Shown piece after piece: positions 33,001 through 40,697 of a stretch of 64,000 nucleotides of DNA (its first letter is position 1; every line of letters begins with the position of its first letter). The translations under genes and the position numbers were made by a program. This DNA is from Metaphire vulgaris. Taxonomy: Eukaryota > Annelida > Clitellata > Crassiclitellata > Megascolecidae. A model generated the notes under the pieces. It was not told where the DNA came from, made no database searches, and worked only from the letters and a program-made list of their open reading frames with translations. Location of the stretch: positions 6,699,192-6,763,191 of the forward strand of contig CM030836.1 of assembly GCA_018105865.1 (NCBI GenBank), in the 5' to 3' direction.

Positions 33001-35132
33001 TATTTTCTGTGTTCATATCTTTGTTCTTGTGTTTGAAGGTTGTTAGTCTGTTTGCAAGGGCTTAAATCAGTATTAGGTAACTTAGTTTGATACAGTAATT
33101 TCATGTAGAACAAGTAACTTAGAACATAGGCATTTCATTAATTTTTACTGTTAGAATACATAGAATAGCTCTCTAGCAGACACAAAGTTTCATGCTATTA
33201 TTAAAATACCAGTCTGTATATATTGGTCCAGTATTTCTCCAGTCTAATCCTGACTGTGTGTCTGCTATCTTTAACACATGCTGATACTGATGTTAAAGCA
33301 TCATATGTTGGACTGATTAGCTGATTTTTCTGTCTAAATAAGTTTGTCTATTGTATTTGAGAGACTATGAACACCAGTGAAATCTGCAATGGCTTCAAGC
33401 AGTGAAATGACGGTGTATCTCAATTTAAAAGACTAAGCAAACAGTGCTGTGATCATCTTTCTGTGCTGTGTACAGACCTTGTCACTAATTTAAAGTCTGA
33501 GTGATGGCTGAGATGTGATTGCACCTGCACTGAGCTCTCTCAATCCCTGAGTTTTCCTGAACTGTGCTATGCTGTTGAGCTCCATCTTCTGCTGTTCTGT
33601 TATGTATTCGTGATATATTGCAAAGTACTGTATTAAGTACAGCTTATTATACTGAATACTTAAATAAAAATACTTTTAAATGTAAGGTAAACTGTCACAG
33701 ATTTGTCTAAGTGTCAGATGTAACTGGCAAATTAAATTAGCTCAGTCACTTAGTGAATGCAATGTTCAACAGGAATGTTTTAATTGCGATTTTGCATTGG
33801 GGGTGAATATTCTTTTAATTACTGCATAAAAACTATAAGAGTGCCCACTCTGAAATTTTCACCAATAATTCCTCATAATGTAAGACTTATCCACAAATAA
33901 AATCATAAATATTGTTGCATACGTATTGGTCGAAATGTCAAATTATGTGGTACGATTGCTTCTGTTCTTTTGGTTTTCAAACTCTTGGTGTACCTGTTGA
34001 TTGGCCCAGATAGGGCTTTCAAAAAGCTAAAGTTTGGTGCAAAGATCATGTCTCTAGCTATCATAGAAGTGGAGATATTACAGTTTTAGTGTCACGAGTT
34101 GGCGCCGGTCGACCAAAATTTCATGACCCATAGTTTGGACATGGGTTGACCCAAAACTTTAATATTATGGTTTTCAACATTACTCATAGGGATGAACAAT
34201 TGTGCCAATTTTCATCAAAATCTGAGACGGTGACGTCCGATGACTGTGTTGATTTGACGCGGAATGACCCATATGTTATGCTGATAACAATAAAAAAAGA
34301 TGCTGAGACATACTTTCTTAGAAGTTTCCTATATGGATTTGAGGCATGAACCTTTACAAAAGACCTAGACAGAGCAACATTTGTCTTTGAAAAGATAATT
34401 AAAAAGGACATACTTTTGGCTAGACGGATCAAGACAATCTGTAATAAAGAAAATTAAGAAAACCCTGATGCAAAAAAGGCAAAATAAGAAAACTCCATCT
34501 ATCTGAGCATATACAACGTGTGAAAGATAACTCAAATGCTCGGAAAAAATGAAGGCCTCAACAAGAAAGGAAGTCCATATAGACATATAGTGTGATAAGC
34601 AAACATTTGGTATAAATGTAGTATGCAATCAAGCCACAGAACTTTCATCAGGAGAGTGGGCGCAAACTGTAAAGTCAGCATCAAACAACAATGGTGCCAG
34701 ATTCACTGTTATTGATGATTTCTAGATGAAATATTCTCTCAACAGTGACCACAAGATTACCAACTGTAAAAATATTACACCTCTTGTTACAATCAATGTT
34801 ATAAAATGTGAATAATTACTATTAAAGACCTAACATCGAGCTTTCTTCAAAAGCCAGTTTATGGTAATACGGCACGGCACATTCGCGAATGTTGTCATAC
34901 CCTGGCGCTACAAAAATTCAGCAGACGCATCCTTCGACAGTCGGAAGTAAGAGGGGAAGAGTCGTCGTCGCGCGGTTCCTACCTCTTTAAGAAGCAGGTC
35001 CTCGTCGTCGGAGCAGCTGCCACCGCCGCCGACGGCCATGGATCGGCTGAGGACAATGTACTGGTCGGCGGCAGAGACTGCGGCGATCGGCGTCGCGCCT
35101 TGGCTTCGACGACCGTCGTCCACTGCTGCCAT
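13985..35132 (-). CDS. BRAF: B-type RAF serine/threonine kinase, complete (16 coding exons, 726 aa)
   Basis: This MAP3K binds Ras-GTP at the membrane and phosphorylates MEK1/2. The sixteen exons on the minus strand sum to 2181 nt with no frame conflict. Order by residue: acidic N-terminus 1-50; BRS helices 51-108; RBD about 158-233, with Lys187, Lys190 and Arg192 at the Ras-contact positions; C1 zinc finger 238-283 (His238, Cys251/254/264/267, His272, Cys275/283); CR2 14-3-3 site RSTSTPNV with Ser314; N-region RRDSNEEWE; kinase domain with GSGSFG 421-426, Lys440, gatekeeper Thr486, HRD 531-533 and DFG 551-553; C-terminal 14-3-3 site RSFSEP with Ser686; ERK-feedback-like SPRTP 708-712. A BRS and an acidic N-region mark it as B-type. 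Oddities are Val559 where the family has Ser/Thr in the activation loop, and SPE in place of APE at 578-580. Most exon lengths equal those I recall for human BRAF. The conventional ATG is 35132. Confidence 0.97.
14217..14249. repeat. (CT)n microsatellite in RAF intron 15
   Basis: About 16 CT units lie 50 bp upstream (in gene direction) of the exon 16 acceptor, so as GA repeats in the transcript. Confidence 0.9.
14546..14680 (-). CDS. BRAF: RAF coding exon 15 (kinase C-lobe)
   Basis: The exon is 135 nt, phase 0 to 0, acceptor TTTGCCAG|ATAC, donor CCACAG|GTTAAT. It encodes [15 protein letters not shown] and ends on ERPLFPQ, which includes the conserved Arg of kinase subdomain XI. Same length as the human exon as I recall it. 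Confidence 0.95.
14681..15805. other. RAF intron 14, no feature recognised
   Basis: AT-rich unique sequence. One open frame on the plus strand (15378-15647) has no recognisable domain. Confidence 0.5.
15806..15937 (-). CDS. BRAF: RAF coding exon 14 (P+1 region, alpha-F)
   Basis: The exon is 132 nt, phase 0 to 0, acceptor CTTTTTCAG|TCACC, donor GATCAG|GTAGAG. It encodes [20 protein letters not shown] and [16 protein letters not shown]. The APE motif that ends the activation segment reads SPE here because the first codon of the exon is TCA. Confidence 0.96.
15938..16883. other. RAF intron 13, no feature recognised
   Basis: AT-rich unique sequence with an alternating CA/CATG stretch near 16808-16835. 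No coding or transposon structure is evident. Confidence 0.5.
16884..17002 (-). CDS. BRAF: RAF coding exon 13 (DFG and activation loop)
   Basis: The exon is 119 nt, acceptor GCACACAG|ACATC, donor GATG|GTATGT, ending in phase 0. It encodes [20 protein letters not shown] and RWSGSHQF. Thr556 and Val557 align with BRAF Thr599 and Val600. Residue 559 is Val (codon GTG), where RAF proteins normally carry Ser or Thr. The codons AAG GTG AGG also spell a consensus splice donor inside the exon. Confidence 0.96.
17003..18048. other. RAF introns 11 and 12 flanking the 47-nt exon
   Basis: Outside 17727-17773 I see only AT-rich sequence. The open frame at 17475-17696 has no recognisable content. Confidence 0.5.
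17727..17773 (-). CDS. BRAF: RAF coding exon 12 (catalytic loop, 47 nt)
   Basis: The acceptor is GTTTTAG and the donor is TAACA|GTATCC. It encodes [15 protein letters not shown] with the HRD catalytic Asp533. The exon is 47 nt, the same as the human exon for this segment as I recall it, and it was too short to appear as a free-standing ORF. Confidence 0.95.
18049..18225 (-). CDS. BRAF: RAF coding exon 11 (dimer interface, hinge)
   Basis: The exon is 177 nt, acceptor CTTTTCAG, donor ATGGA|GTAAGG. It encodes [13 protein letters not shown], whose basic cluster forms the side-to-side dimer interface, then the gatekeeper Thr486 in AIVTQWCEG and the IARQTAQGM helix. The length matches the human exon as I recall it. 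Confidence 0.97.
18226..19023. other. RAF intron 10, no feature recognised
   Basis: AT-rich unique sequence. No transposon ends, SINE boxes or conserved frame seen. Confidence 0.5.
19024..19220 (-). CDS. BRAF: RAF coding exon 10 (N-region, glycine loop, catalytic Lys)
   Basis: The exon is 197 nt, acceptor AATTTGCAG|CGATC, donor CTCCG|GTAAGA, leaving 2 nt. It encodes [30 protein letters not shown] with Lys440, and the alpha-C helix FKNEV. It covers roughly what human BRAF splits into two exons. The EE pair after DSN keeps the negative charge that primes B-type RAF. Confidence 0.97.
19388..19899. mobile_element. hAT element (TAG-ends) filling RAF intron 9
   Basis: Ends TAGAGGATAAC and TTGATCCCTA lie between perfect 8-bp duplications TTTAAGAA (19380-19387, 19900-19907). 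The subterminal parts carry repeated AATCGG/CCGATT words. It occupies 512 of the 713 bp of the intron. Confidence 0.8.
19604..19725. mobile_element. Nested hAT-like element, CAGTGTTGCCACTC family
   Basis: A 122-bp element with inverted ends CAGTGTTGCCACTC and GAGTGGCAACACTG. Flanks ACTATTAC and ACTATTAT agree at 7 of 8. It lies inside the 19388-19899 element. Confidence 0.82.
19934..20094 (-). CDS. BRAF: RAF coding exon 9 (Ser/Thr/Pro-rich hinge)
   Basis: The exon is 161 nt, acceptor CAAATAG|GATC, donor AAATTG|GTACGA. It encodes a disordered [12 protein letters not shown] and [13 protein letters not shown] linker between CR2 and the kinase, with several Ser/Thr-Pro sites suited to ERK feedback. 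The donor lies 34 bp from the end of a transposon that fills most of the following intron. Confidence 0.9.
20684..20723 (-). CDS. BRAF: RAF coding exon 8 (40-nt micro-exon)
   Basis: This short Gln-rich linker exon ([13 protein letters not shown]) has acceptor TTTTTTAG|AGTTTCC and donor ACAG|GTAGGT. It is needed to keep phase between exons 7 and 9, and human BRAF has a similarly tiny exon at this point. Being small, it is a plausible site of alternative splicing, although skipping it would shift the frame. Confidence 0.85.
20853..20964 (-). CDS. BRAF: RAF coding exon 7 (CR2, inhibitory 14-3-3 site)
   Basis: The exon is 112 nt, acceptor TTTTCAG|TTGG, donor GGACAG|GTCTGT, ending in phase 0. It encodes [13 protein letters not shown]. 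This is the conserved RSxSxP 14-3-3 site (Ser314, equivalent to CRAF Ser259 and BRAF Ser365) that holds RAF in its autoinhibited state. Confidence 0.9.
22121..22278 (-). CDS. BRAF: RAF coding exon 6 (C1 / cysteine-rich domain)
   Basis: The exon is 158 nt, acceptor TTTGTGCAG, donor GATG|GTAAGT, leaving 2 nt. It encodes [24 protein letters not shown] and the last Cys. Spacing is C-x2-C-x9-C-x2-C-x4-H-x2-C-x7-C, the short RAF form of the C1 finger that binds phosphatidylserine and Ras. Confidence 0.95.
22309..22368. repeat. (TA)n microsatellite next to RAF exon 6
   Basis: An interrupted TA run 31 bp from the exon 6 acceptor on its intronic side. Confidence 0.9.
22369..23610. other. RAF intron 5, no strong feature
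   Basis: AT-rich. A short direct repeat of GGTTGGG(A/T)TTGGGTGGGCTC occurs at about 23122-23145 and 23156-23178. No gene seen. Confidence 0.45.
23611..23710 (-). CDS. BRAF: RAF coding exon 5 (end of RBD, first C1 residues)
   Basis: The exon is 100 nt and ends in phase 0 at GAGTTT|GTATGT. It encodes [19 protein letters not shown] and ends on HEF, which supplies the first zinc-ligand His of the C1 domain. It is one codon shorter than the human exon as I recall it. Confidence 0.95.
24245..24858 (+). pseudogene. Broken LINE reverse-transcriptase fragment in RAF intron 4
   Basis: Reading frames contain [20 protein letters not shown] and, after frameshifts and stops, [20 protein letters not shown] and [10 protein letters not shown]. 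These are the pre-finger segment and early RT motifs of RTE/CR1-like LINEs. It lies antisense to RAF and stops 50 bp from exon 4. Confidence 0.75.
24909..25012 (-). CDS. BRAF: RAF coding exon 4 (RBD)
   Basis: The exon is 104 nt, entering in phase 0 and leaving 2 nt, with acceptor GGTTACAG|AT and donor TATAG|GTACAA. It encodes [17 protein letters not shown] and NPDSCVVY. Lys187, Lys190 and Arg192 align with CRAF Lys84, Lys87 and Arg89, so Ras binding should be retained. Confidence 0.95.
25225..25640. repeat. 16-bp minisatellite, 26 copies, in RAF intron 3
   Basis: The unit is TATGATAGTGGTACAT with exactly two variants (GTGATACAT and GTGGTGCAT). All units are 16 bp and there is no indel across 416 bp. 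Only the last unit differs at its end. Confidence 0.97.
25648..27060. other. Remainder of RAF intron 3
   Basis: It contains a (CA)n tract at 25948-26018 and otherwise AT-rich sequence with no supported gene or transposon boundary. Confidence 0.45.
27061..27324 (-). CDS. BRAF: RAF coding exon 3 (BRS helix and start of RBD)
   Basis: The exon is 264 nt, phase 0 to 0, residues 85-172. It encodes a Glu/Gln-rich helix ([13 protein letters not shown]), a variable Pro-rich linker, and the first RBD strands ([10 protein letters not shown]). The Asn-Lys-Gln of the Ras-binding strand is kept, while the Arg that follows in vertebrates is Thr here. Confidence 0.95.
27669..27770 (-). CDS. BRAF: RAF coding exon 2 (BRS)
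   Basis: The exon is 102 nt, phase 0 to 0, residues 51-84, with acceptor CACTGTAG and donor AAG|GTATAT. It encodes the first part of the BRAF-specific region ([22 protein letters not shown]), which in mammals contacts KSR and MEK. The length matches human BRAF exon 2 as I recall it. Confidence 0.95.
28651..28826. mobile_element. Pogo/Tigger-like MITE in RAF intron 1
   Basis: The ends CAGTAGAACTTCGTTGTAATG and CATTATAATAG-type ATAATGAAGTTCTACTG are inverted and resemble pogo/Tigger termini. A TA duplication is not clear at the left end. Confidence 0.5.
29125..30050 (-). pseudogene. Broken LINE RT 3' fragment in RAF intron 1
   Basis: Minus-strand frames include [20 protein letters not shown] and [14 protein letters not shown] (post-YADD region), then a tail with [11 protein letters not shown] and [13 protein letters not shown], typical of the C-terminus of RTE-like LINEs. 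Stops and shifts interrupt it. Confidence 0.7.
30057..30095. repeat. (TA)n microsatellite
   Basis: Pure TA run at the 5' edge of the LINE fragment above. Confidence 0.95.
31405..31615 (+). pseudogene. Possible LINE fragment
   Basis: The plus strand reads [20 protein letters not shown] and [20 protein letters not shown], which resembles a transposon-encoded helical segment. I cannot place it in a family with certainty. Confidence 0.35.
31690..32085 (-). pseudogene. LINE C-terminal tail fragment in RAF intron 1
   Basis: The minus strand reads [17 protein letters not shown] and [18 protein letters not shown], the classic basic GRP..RW.D tail of RTE-like LINE reverse transcriptases. Only the 3' end is present. 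Confidence 0.75.
32216..34270. mobile_element. Large foldback (inverted-repeat) element in RAF intron 1
   Basis: Arms of about 710 bp (32216-32929 and 33560-34270) are inverted copies around a 630-bp centre. The ends read GGGTCATTCCGCGTCAAATC. Both sides carry ATAT (32212-32215, 34271-34274), which fits a 4-bp target duplication but is palindromic. The superfamily is not assigned. No transposase frame is visible in the centre. Confidence 0.85.
34983..35132 (-). CDS. BRAF: RAF coding exon 1 (start codon)
   Basis: It encodes residues 1-50, from [10 protein letters not shown] to [10 protein letters not shown], and ends at donor AAAGAG|GTAGGA in phase 0. The next upstream same-frame codons ACC AAA and TTG do not give an earlier ATG. 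The acidic SDDEDLLL tail is consistent with the N-terminus of B-type RAF. The intron that follows (27771-34982) is 7.2 kb and is full of mobile elements. Confidence 0.85.
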
Positions 35133-35324
35133 TTTGGTCAAAAACCAACAATTCCACTGACGCCCAATCGCATCGGATGCCGTACGTTCTCAACTAATCT
35201 ACTCGTCGTTCAAGATTAATACCTTTAAATATATGTTTTTCTACAGGAAACTAAACTATAGTTTGAAATAATGCTTCAGATGTATCATGTGTATTATGTT
35301 TCGAAAGCAGAACTGCAATATAAG
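35133..35324 (-). promoter_or_regulatory. Residual RAF 5' UTR/promoter proximal segment
   Basis: Only 192 bp separate the RAF start codon from the left end of a large transposon. The first 60 bp are moderately GC-rich (CCAATTCC..., GCGATTGGG region with an inverted CCAAT box near 35163). It is the only non-repeat sequence close upstream, so core promoter elements may lie here or within exon 1. Confidence 0.35.
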
Positions 35325-35414
35325 TAGTGCTGTTACGGTTAACCGAACCGAACCGAAACCGCGGTTTTTCGGTCAAAACCGAACCGAAACCGCGGTTTTG
35401 ACCATGCAAATTGG

Positions 35415-35500
35415 ACGGTTTTAACAATAGAGTTAGGGTTAGCGTCAACGCTAACCTAGGGTTAAAACCCTAGGTTAGGGTTAGGGTTAACACTAACCCT
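35415..35500. repeat. Short interstitial TTAGGG telomere-like repeats
   Basis: Several TTAGGG/CCCTAA units occur in both orientations, including GGTTAGGGTTAGGGTTAACA. They lie inside the 2.4-kb hAT-like element. Confidence 0.7.
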
Positions 35501-35762
35501 ATGACCTCTTTTTTTCAATGCATTTAATGCATTTCAATGTATTAGACCCTTTATTTTGTGTTGCTGCTGCCTGGTTTTACTTTTTATTTCTTTAATTGCT
35601 TTCTATTGGTCTTTATTTATGCTAGCAGCTGTGCTGTGCTGGGTCAATGATCGAGGCTCTTGCTTAGCACTGCCTATGAAAAAATGATGTACATTTTAAT
35701 GTAGATTTACTCTTATGTAGTAAGATGGCATAGTGAGTTACGTAACGTAGCGTCAGGCTAAC

Positions 35763-36082
35763 CAGGGATATTTTTACACCCTCCTAACACCCCCCCCATT
35801 TGAGGTCGACACCTCCAAAATTTGGTAATGTGACGATGGAATGCATACAAAATGCATACCAATTAGCTCCGGACACCCCCACAATTGAGGTAGACACCCA
35901 GTGGCGTATTTAGAATTTTGGTAAGGGGTCGGGCAGCCCATGACGAGCGCGAAGCGCGAGCCTATAATGGGGGTCTGGGAACAGGCTAGGCCAAGACCTA
36001 GGGGGGCCATGGCCCAAATGGCCTAATGGTAAATACGCCACTGTAGACACCTCCCAAATCCACAATCCTAGAAATATCCCTG
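35763..36082. mobile_element. hAT-like element, CAGGGATATTT family
   Basis: Ends CAGGGATATTTTTACACC and GAAATATCCCTG lie between perfect 8-bp duplications AGGCTAAC (35755-35762, 36083-36090). It is itself interrupted by another element. Confidence 0.88.
35899..36043. mobile_element. Nested hAT element, CAGTGGCGTATTTA family
   Basis: Ends CAGTGGCGTATTTAGAA and AAATACGCCACTG lie between perfect duplications TAGACACC (35891-35898, 36044-36051), inside the CAGGGATATTT element. Confidence 0.92.
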
Positions 36083-37734
36083 AGGCTAACGGAGCGGGTT
36101 CAAGCCCTGTTAGTGCCCCTATAGTGGCTTTCACACATGCAGTAATGCCTCCTAAGCCAGCTTTAAATCATGCGATTATTTTTTCAATTACGATTACGAT
36201 TAACTTGGATTATTTTGACTTAATTAAAGGGGCGATCCATAAATGACGTCATCGCGATTTTGTCACCTTTTGACCCCCTTTCACGCGACGTCACAAAACG
36301 TCGGACCCCATAAAATATGACTTCACAACAATCCACCCCACCCCATTTTCAAAAATCGCGTAACGTCATTTTATTTTTATTTCTTATTAAAGTCCTCAAA
36401 AAAAGGCCATCCTTGTATTCAGGGCGTCTATCCACCCTTTTTCATTGGAGCAAGTTCCCCCAAACCTGACAGAGGCGTTCTGGGACCGCCCGGGGGCGCG
36501 ACACCCCCAAACAGAAGGCGCTTCAGAGGGATTGAGGGCCAGGGGCGGCTTAAGGCCCCATCATTTACGGGGTCCGATGGTATAACCCCTAGAAAATTTT
36601 GAGAGCAGATGCTCGTAGGTGAGTTTTAGTGAGTTTTGGCACACAATTCACAATTGAGCACCTGATACATCATGATTTTTATCTTAGACCATGTAATTTT
36701 TTTGCTTATTTTTTAATATCAGTCCATGATGATGGGATGATGGTGGAAAAAGTGTTGACGAAACATATTACAACTTGCAATTATGTGAGATTTTAAACAA
36801 ACAGAGAAAAAGTACAATACATGCTAATGGCCTAAATGCTATTTAGGCTACTTCTGTCTGAGCTGATTTTGTCCACTATAAGATTAGGCTATTTGGAGTC
36901 ACTAATTATGTTCAACGACTAAGAGGGTGGGGTTTGAAAACGCAAAGTTATCAATAATGTCTTGAACTGACAACTGGCAACTGCATAAAGACTATGACTC
37001 TCAGTAGTGTAACACGTACACTTTGTACTACTACTACAGACTACTCAAAAAAATACGTGAACTGTATTTGTAGCGGGTGTACAAAACTGTACATACCTTA
37101 TATCCATGTTTTGTAAAGCAATGACTTTGCCATTTGTCTGCTAATTATCAAATTAACACAACTCCTTTTTATACTTAAAGATAGACTTTTCTCTAGGCAT
37201 AATGTTATTTACTGGTCAGATTTATTATTGTAAAAAATATTGCTACCTTGCTATTGTTTACTGTAAATGACGATGACGTCATATGATGACTTGAGTCTAT
37301 GACGACGTCATATCTTATCATACATCAACTTCAACGTCATAGAGATGATAATTTGTAATCGGCAGATTATGAACCACAACGGCGTAATTTTCCCTCGAAA
37401 GTTCTTTCAAAAAATTTCCCTTGACATAAATCAAAAAAAAAAATCTTCCCCCTTTTTTTCGTTGGAGATTTGCTCCAAAATTATATGGTGTAGACGCCCT
37501 GCTTGTATTTGTTCCTCTCGAAAAACCCTGACAAGCAAAAAGAGGTCATAATTGTATAATTTTCCTCTCCAAAATCCTTGCAAGCAAAAAGAGGTCATAG
37601 GGTTAAATATAGTAAAAATGCTGAACAGAAACCAAGCACGTTTTCGGTCAAAACCGAACCGAAATTTTAGCCGAGACTGCACGAGGTGAAACCGTAACAG
37701 CACTAAATATATAAGCAGATATACATGCAAACTT

Positions 37735-37850
37735 ATTTTCGTGCGATTGTTCCAATCGGTGATAGTGGATGTTATCGGACTGTCGGCGTAAGCTATTAAA
37801 AATAGAAGGCGTTTTCAATTTTTATTGAGCGATTTAATCTGAAGGTTCCG
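37735..37850 (+). repeat. Partial copy of the EFCAB10 5' flank
   Basis: CAAACTTATTTTCG, GTGGATGTTATCGGACTGTC, GGCGT, TTTTCAATTTTTATTGAG and TTTAATC follow in the same order and orientation as in 40582-40695, directly upstream of the EFCAB10 start. No coding continuation follows here. Confidence 0.75.
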
Positions 37851-37880
37851 CAGCCTCAGCAGCGTTCTTTCACCCTAGAA

Positions 37881-38302
37881 CAGTGATGGGCACAAATTTT
37901 TATCCGAGGGCCGCAAAAGTGTCTGTGACGAAAGTCGAGGGCCGCACAATTTTTTTGGCATTTAGAATAGGCTACAATTTTAAGTGGTTTCCAAAACGAC
38001 TTTAACATAACGTATTAGGCCTATATACTGTGCATTGTTAAGTATTTATCAATAAGCCAAGACTGTCAAGTCGAAGAAAAGTTAGTAAATATTAAAAGCA
38101 TCATTTCTAGTTAACGATCAAGTGACAAAGTGTAAATCCAATGCTGAATGAATGCTGGATTTTCCATTAATTAAAATGTTGTCAAATGTTTCATATGCTT
38201 TAGAGGGCCGCACATTAGTGCAATATTTCTCGATGGCGGGGGCCGCACAAAAGGGTTTCGAGGGCCGCATTCGGCCCGCGCGCCGCACTTTGCCCATCCC
38301 TG
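37881..38302. mobile_element. hAT element (CAGTGATGGGC, GGGCCGCA-rich)
   Basis: Ends CAGTGATGGGCA and TGCCCATCCCTG lie between perfect duplications CCCTAGAA (37873-37880, 38303-38310). The core repeats GAGGGCCGCA. Confidence 0.92.
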
Positions 38303-38892
38303 CCCTAGAAGTTTGTAGATGCAGGGCTTTTTTGTGCCGGAGCGAGGCGGAGCGGCGCTCCGGAAAATCCGGACCGCGTTCCGGAAAATCCGAAGACTGT
38401 TTTTTGCAAAATTAAATTATATTATAGGCCTATAAATAATAGGCCCTAAAAACCCTGGAATTCATTTTTATTTTTCGAAATTAAAAACCTACAGCAGGAT
38501 GGAAAATATTAGCGGTGGGGATGTAGCAGTAGGGGCATGCGGTGGGCAGTGGGGGGAATCCTCTTTCCCCTTCCCCCTACAAATCGCGCCCTGGTGGTGA
38601 TGACCTTTTTTGCTTGTCAGGCATTTTTCCGTTGTAATAAATAGTAGTCCATGAAATTTCCTATTTTTTATCATTTGTAAAATATGAATTAATTGTCGAC
38701 GTCAACTTCTATTGACCCCCCTGTCAACAACTGTCAAACTTTTTCAAACCCCTCCCCATAATTTGTTGACGTAATTAATGGACAGTCCCTAACAACAATA
38801 ATTTTTTTTATAAACTATCACTCTTGAACGTTGATATGCCAACAAAAACACAGCCTTATAGCAAGTTTTAAAAAATTAACATCCCATGCATT

Positions 38893-39280
38893 CAGTGTTT
38901 ATTCTAGCCACCTTGACATGGTGGGAGAGTTTGAAATGTTTGAATGTTTAGGGGGACAAGGTTTGTCTCTCCAAAAACCTTGACAAGCAAAAAAGAGGTC
39001 ATCCACATATAGGCCTATTTTCCTTCTCAGATGTGGTGACAAGCAAAAAAGGTTATCCTTTTCCATCCTTCCTTATATTTTTACCCTTCTCAAATGCCCT
39101 GACAACCAAAAAAGTAATCCTTACATTTTTCCACTCTCCAAAAAACAAAAAGCCCACTTCGTCACACTTTGGGGGGGATTTCCATACCCGAAGCCAACAT
39201 ATAAAAGATTGGAAATTGGGGAATTTTAAAACTTGGAGGGGGAATTTCCCCAGAGAAGGTCTACTGTAGAATAAACACTG
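38893..39280. mobile_element. hAT element, CAGTGTTTATTCTAG family
   Basis: Ends CAGTGTTTATTCTAG and CTGTAGAATAAACACTG lie between perfect duplications CATGCATT (38885-38892, 39281-39288). Three copies of the GACAAGCAAAAAAGGTCATC motif occur inside. Confidence 0.92.
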
Positions 39281-39448
39281 CATGCATTGATGGGTTAATT
39301 TAAAACTTGAACAGACTATCTGCATTTGTAAAAATGCATTTTTCTTGGACTACATATAGGGCCTATTGGTCTACGTATAAAATGGTCGGAATACGCTTTC
39401 CTTGCATTATTGCGAAATAAGATTAATTGTTTAAAAGTACTATAGGCC

Positions 39449-39745
39449 AGGATTTCCTAAACTTTTGGAGCTGCGACCACTTCAACGGCTTTGTAGCATG
39501 TCGCGACCCTGCAAACTTATTGTCAAATAAAATTGGATAAAACACTAATCATATTAATATAAGCCCTGCATGGAGGATTGTAGACAAATAACCTACGACT
39601 ACTGGCAACTTTCAAGGCTTGTGACAGTGTAATATTGGCTAGAAAATAACACTTGAATCTAATTTCGCGCTACCCCGCGACCCACTAGACTGAGCCCTGC
39701 GACCCACGTTAGGGTCGCGACCCACAGATTGGGGAACAGTGCCCG
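39449..39745. mobile_element. hAT-Charlie-like remnant
   Basis: It reads as the reverse complement of parts of the 11547 element, including AATTGGATAAAACACTAAT-type and GGGTCGCGACCCACAGATTG segments. The ends are degraded. Confidence 0.6.
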
Positions 39746-39955
39746 CCTATACTGCATTAGCAATTCAAAGTTTAAATTCCAATAACGAAAATAAAGCAGA
39801 CTGAGCGTAAAACACTGAAAACCGGTAGATAATTATAACATAATATACCAACATTTTATGCAGAGAGCCAAATTTCCTGTTTTATGGCCTTGTCATAATA
39901 TTTCTAATTCTACATAGGCCTAGACCTAAATAATGATTTTAAAAATATAAGATTA

Positions 39956-40380
39956 GGGCTGTCCATTAATTACGTCACCAATTTAGGGGGAGGGGTTTGA
40001 AAAAGTTTGACAGCTGTTGACAGGGGGAGGTCAAGAGAAGTTGACGTCAGCATTTTCACTTTTTACAAATAATCAAAAAATAGGAAATTTCATGGAATAC
40101 TGCTTAGGCCTATTACAATGGAAAAAAGCATGACAAAAAGGGTCATAATTAATAATAACCATCACATTTTGACACTCGACGAGCAAAAAGGGGGGAAATG
40201 GTCATCACCGCAAAAAATAATAACCTTGTTATTGGGACCTGTCGAGGCTGTCGTTGATCTTGGGAGAGGGGTCAACAGTTTTTGACGTAATTATGGGGGG
40301 GTAACTGAAAGTTGACAGTTGTTGCCAAGGGGCGAGGGTGTCAAAATTTCTCAAATTGTTGACAATTAATGGACAGCCCC
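39956..40380. mobile_element. PIF/Harbinger-like MITE
   Basis: Ends GGGCTGTCCATTAATTACGT and AATTAATGGACAGCCCC are flanked by TTA on both sides (39953-39955, 40381-40383), the 3-bp duplication typical of PIF/Harbinger. Related sequence lies at 38690-38790 and 46357-46792. Confidence 0.7.
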
Positions 40381-40697
40381 TTACAGCTTCAAGACTGATG
40401 TTTAAAATATAACCACAGCACCTGTAGGCTGTGGGCTAGAGTGCTAGACTCCTAGAGACACTAGTACTAGCTATGGTTTTGTAGACATGCTAGTGGGAAT
40501 TTCAAGCACGCTACGTCCATTGCAAGGCGGTTATTTTAGCGTATGAGCGGAAATTTTGAATTCTCCTTGCTTTTCTACTTCAAACTTATTTTCGCTACGG
40601 TATTCCATCAACAGTTCGTGGATGTCGGATTGTCGGCGTCTATTGTCAAATTTATTTTCAATTTAATAAATTTATTGAGTATTTAATCGAAGATATA

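Larger units (their letters stand above)
35720..36121 (+). mobile_element. tRNA-derived SINE head split by a transposon
   Basis: TGGCATAGTGAG at 35728 fits an A box and GGTTCAAGCCC at 36097 fits a B box. Without the inserted element and one target copy they would be about 40 bp apart, the normal tRNA spacing. Confidence 0.5.
35325..37705. mobile_element. 2.4-kb hAT-like element (TAGTGCTGTTACGGTT ends) upstream of RAF
   Basis: Inverted ends TAGTGCTGTTACGGTT and AACCGTAACAGCACTA are present with subterminal AACCGAACCG repeats. Flanks AATATAAG and AATATATA are close but imperfect. No transposase is evident. It hosts a SINE-like head and two further nested elements. Confidence 0.7.
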
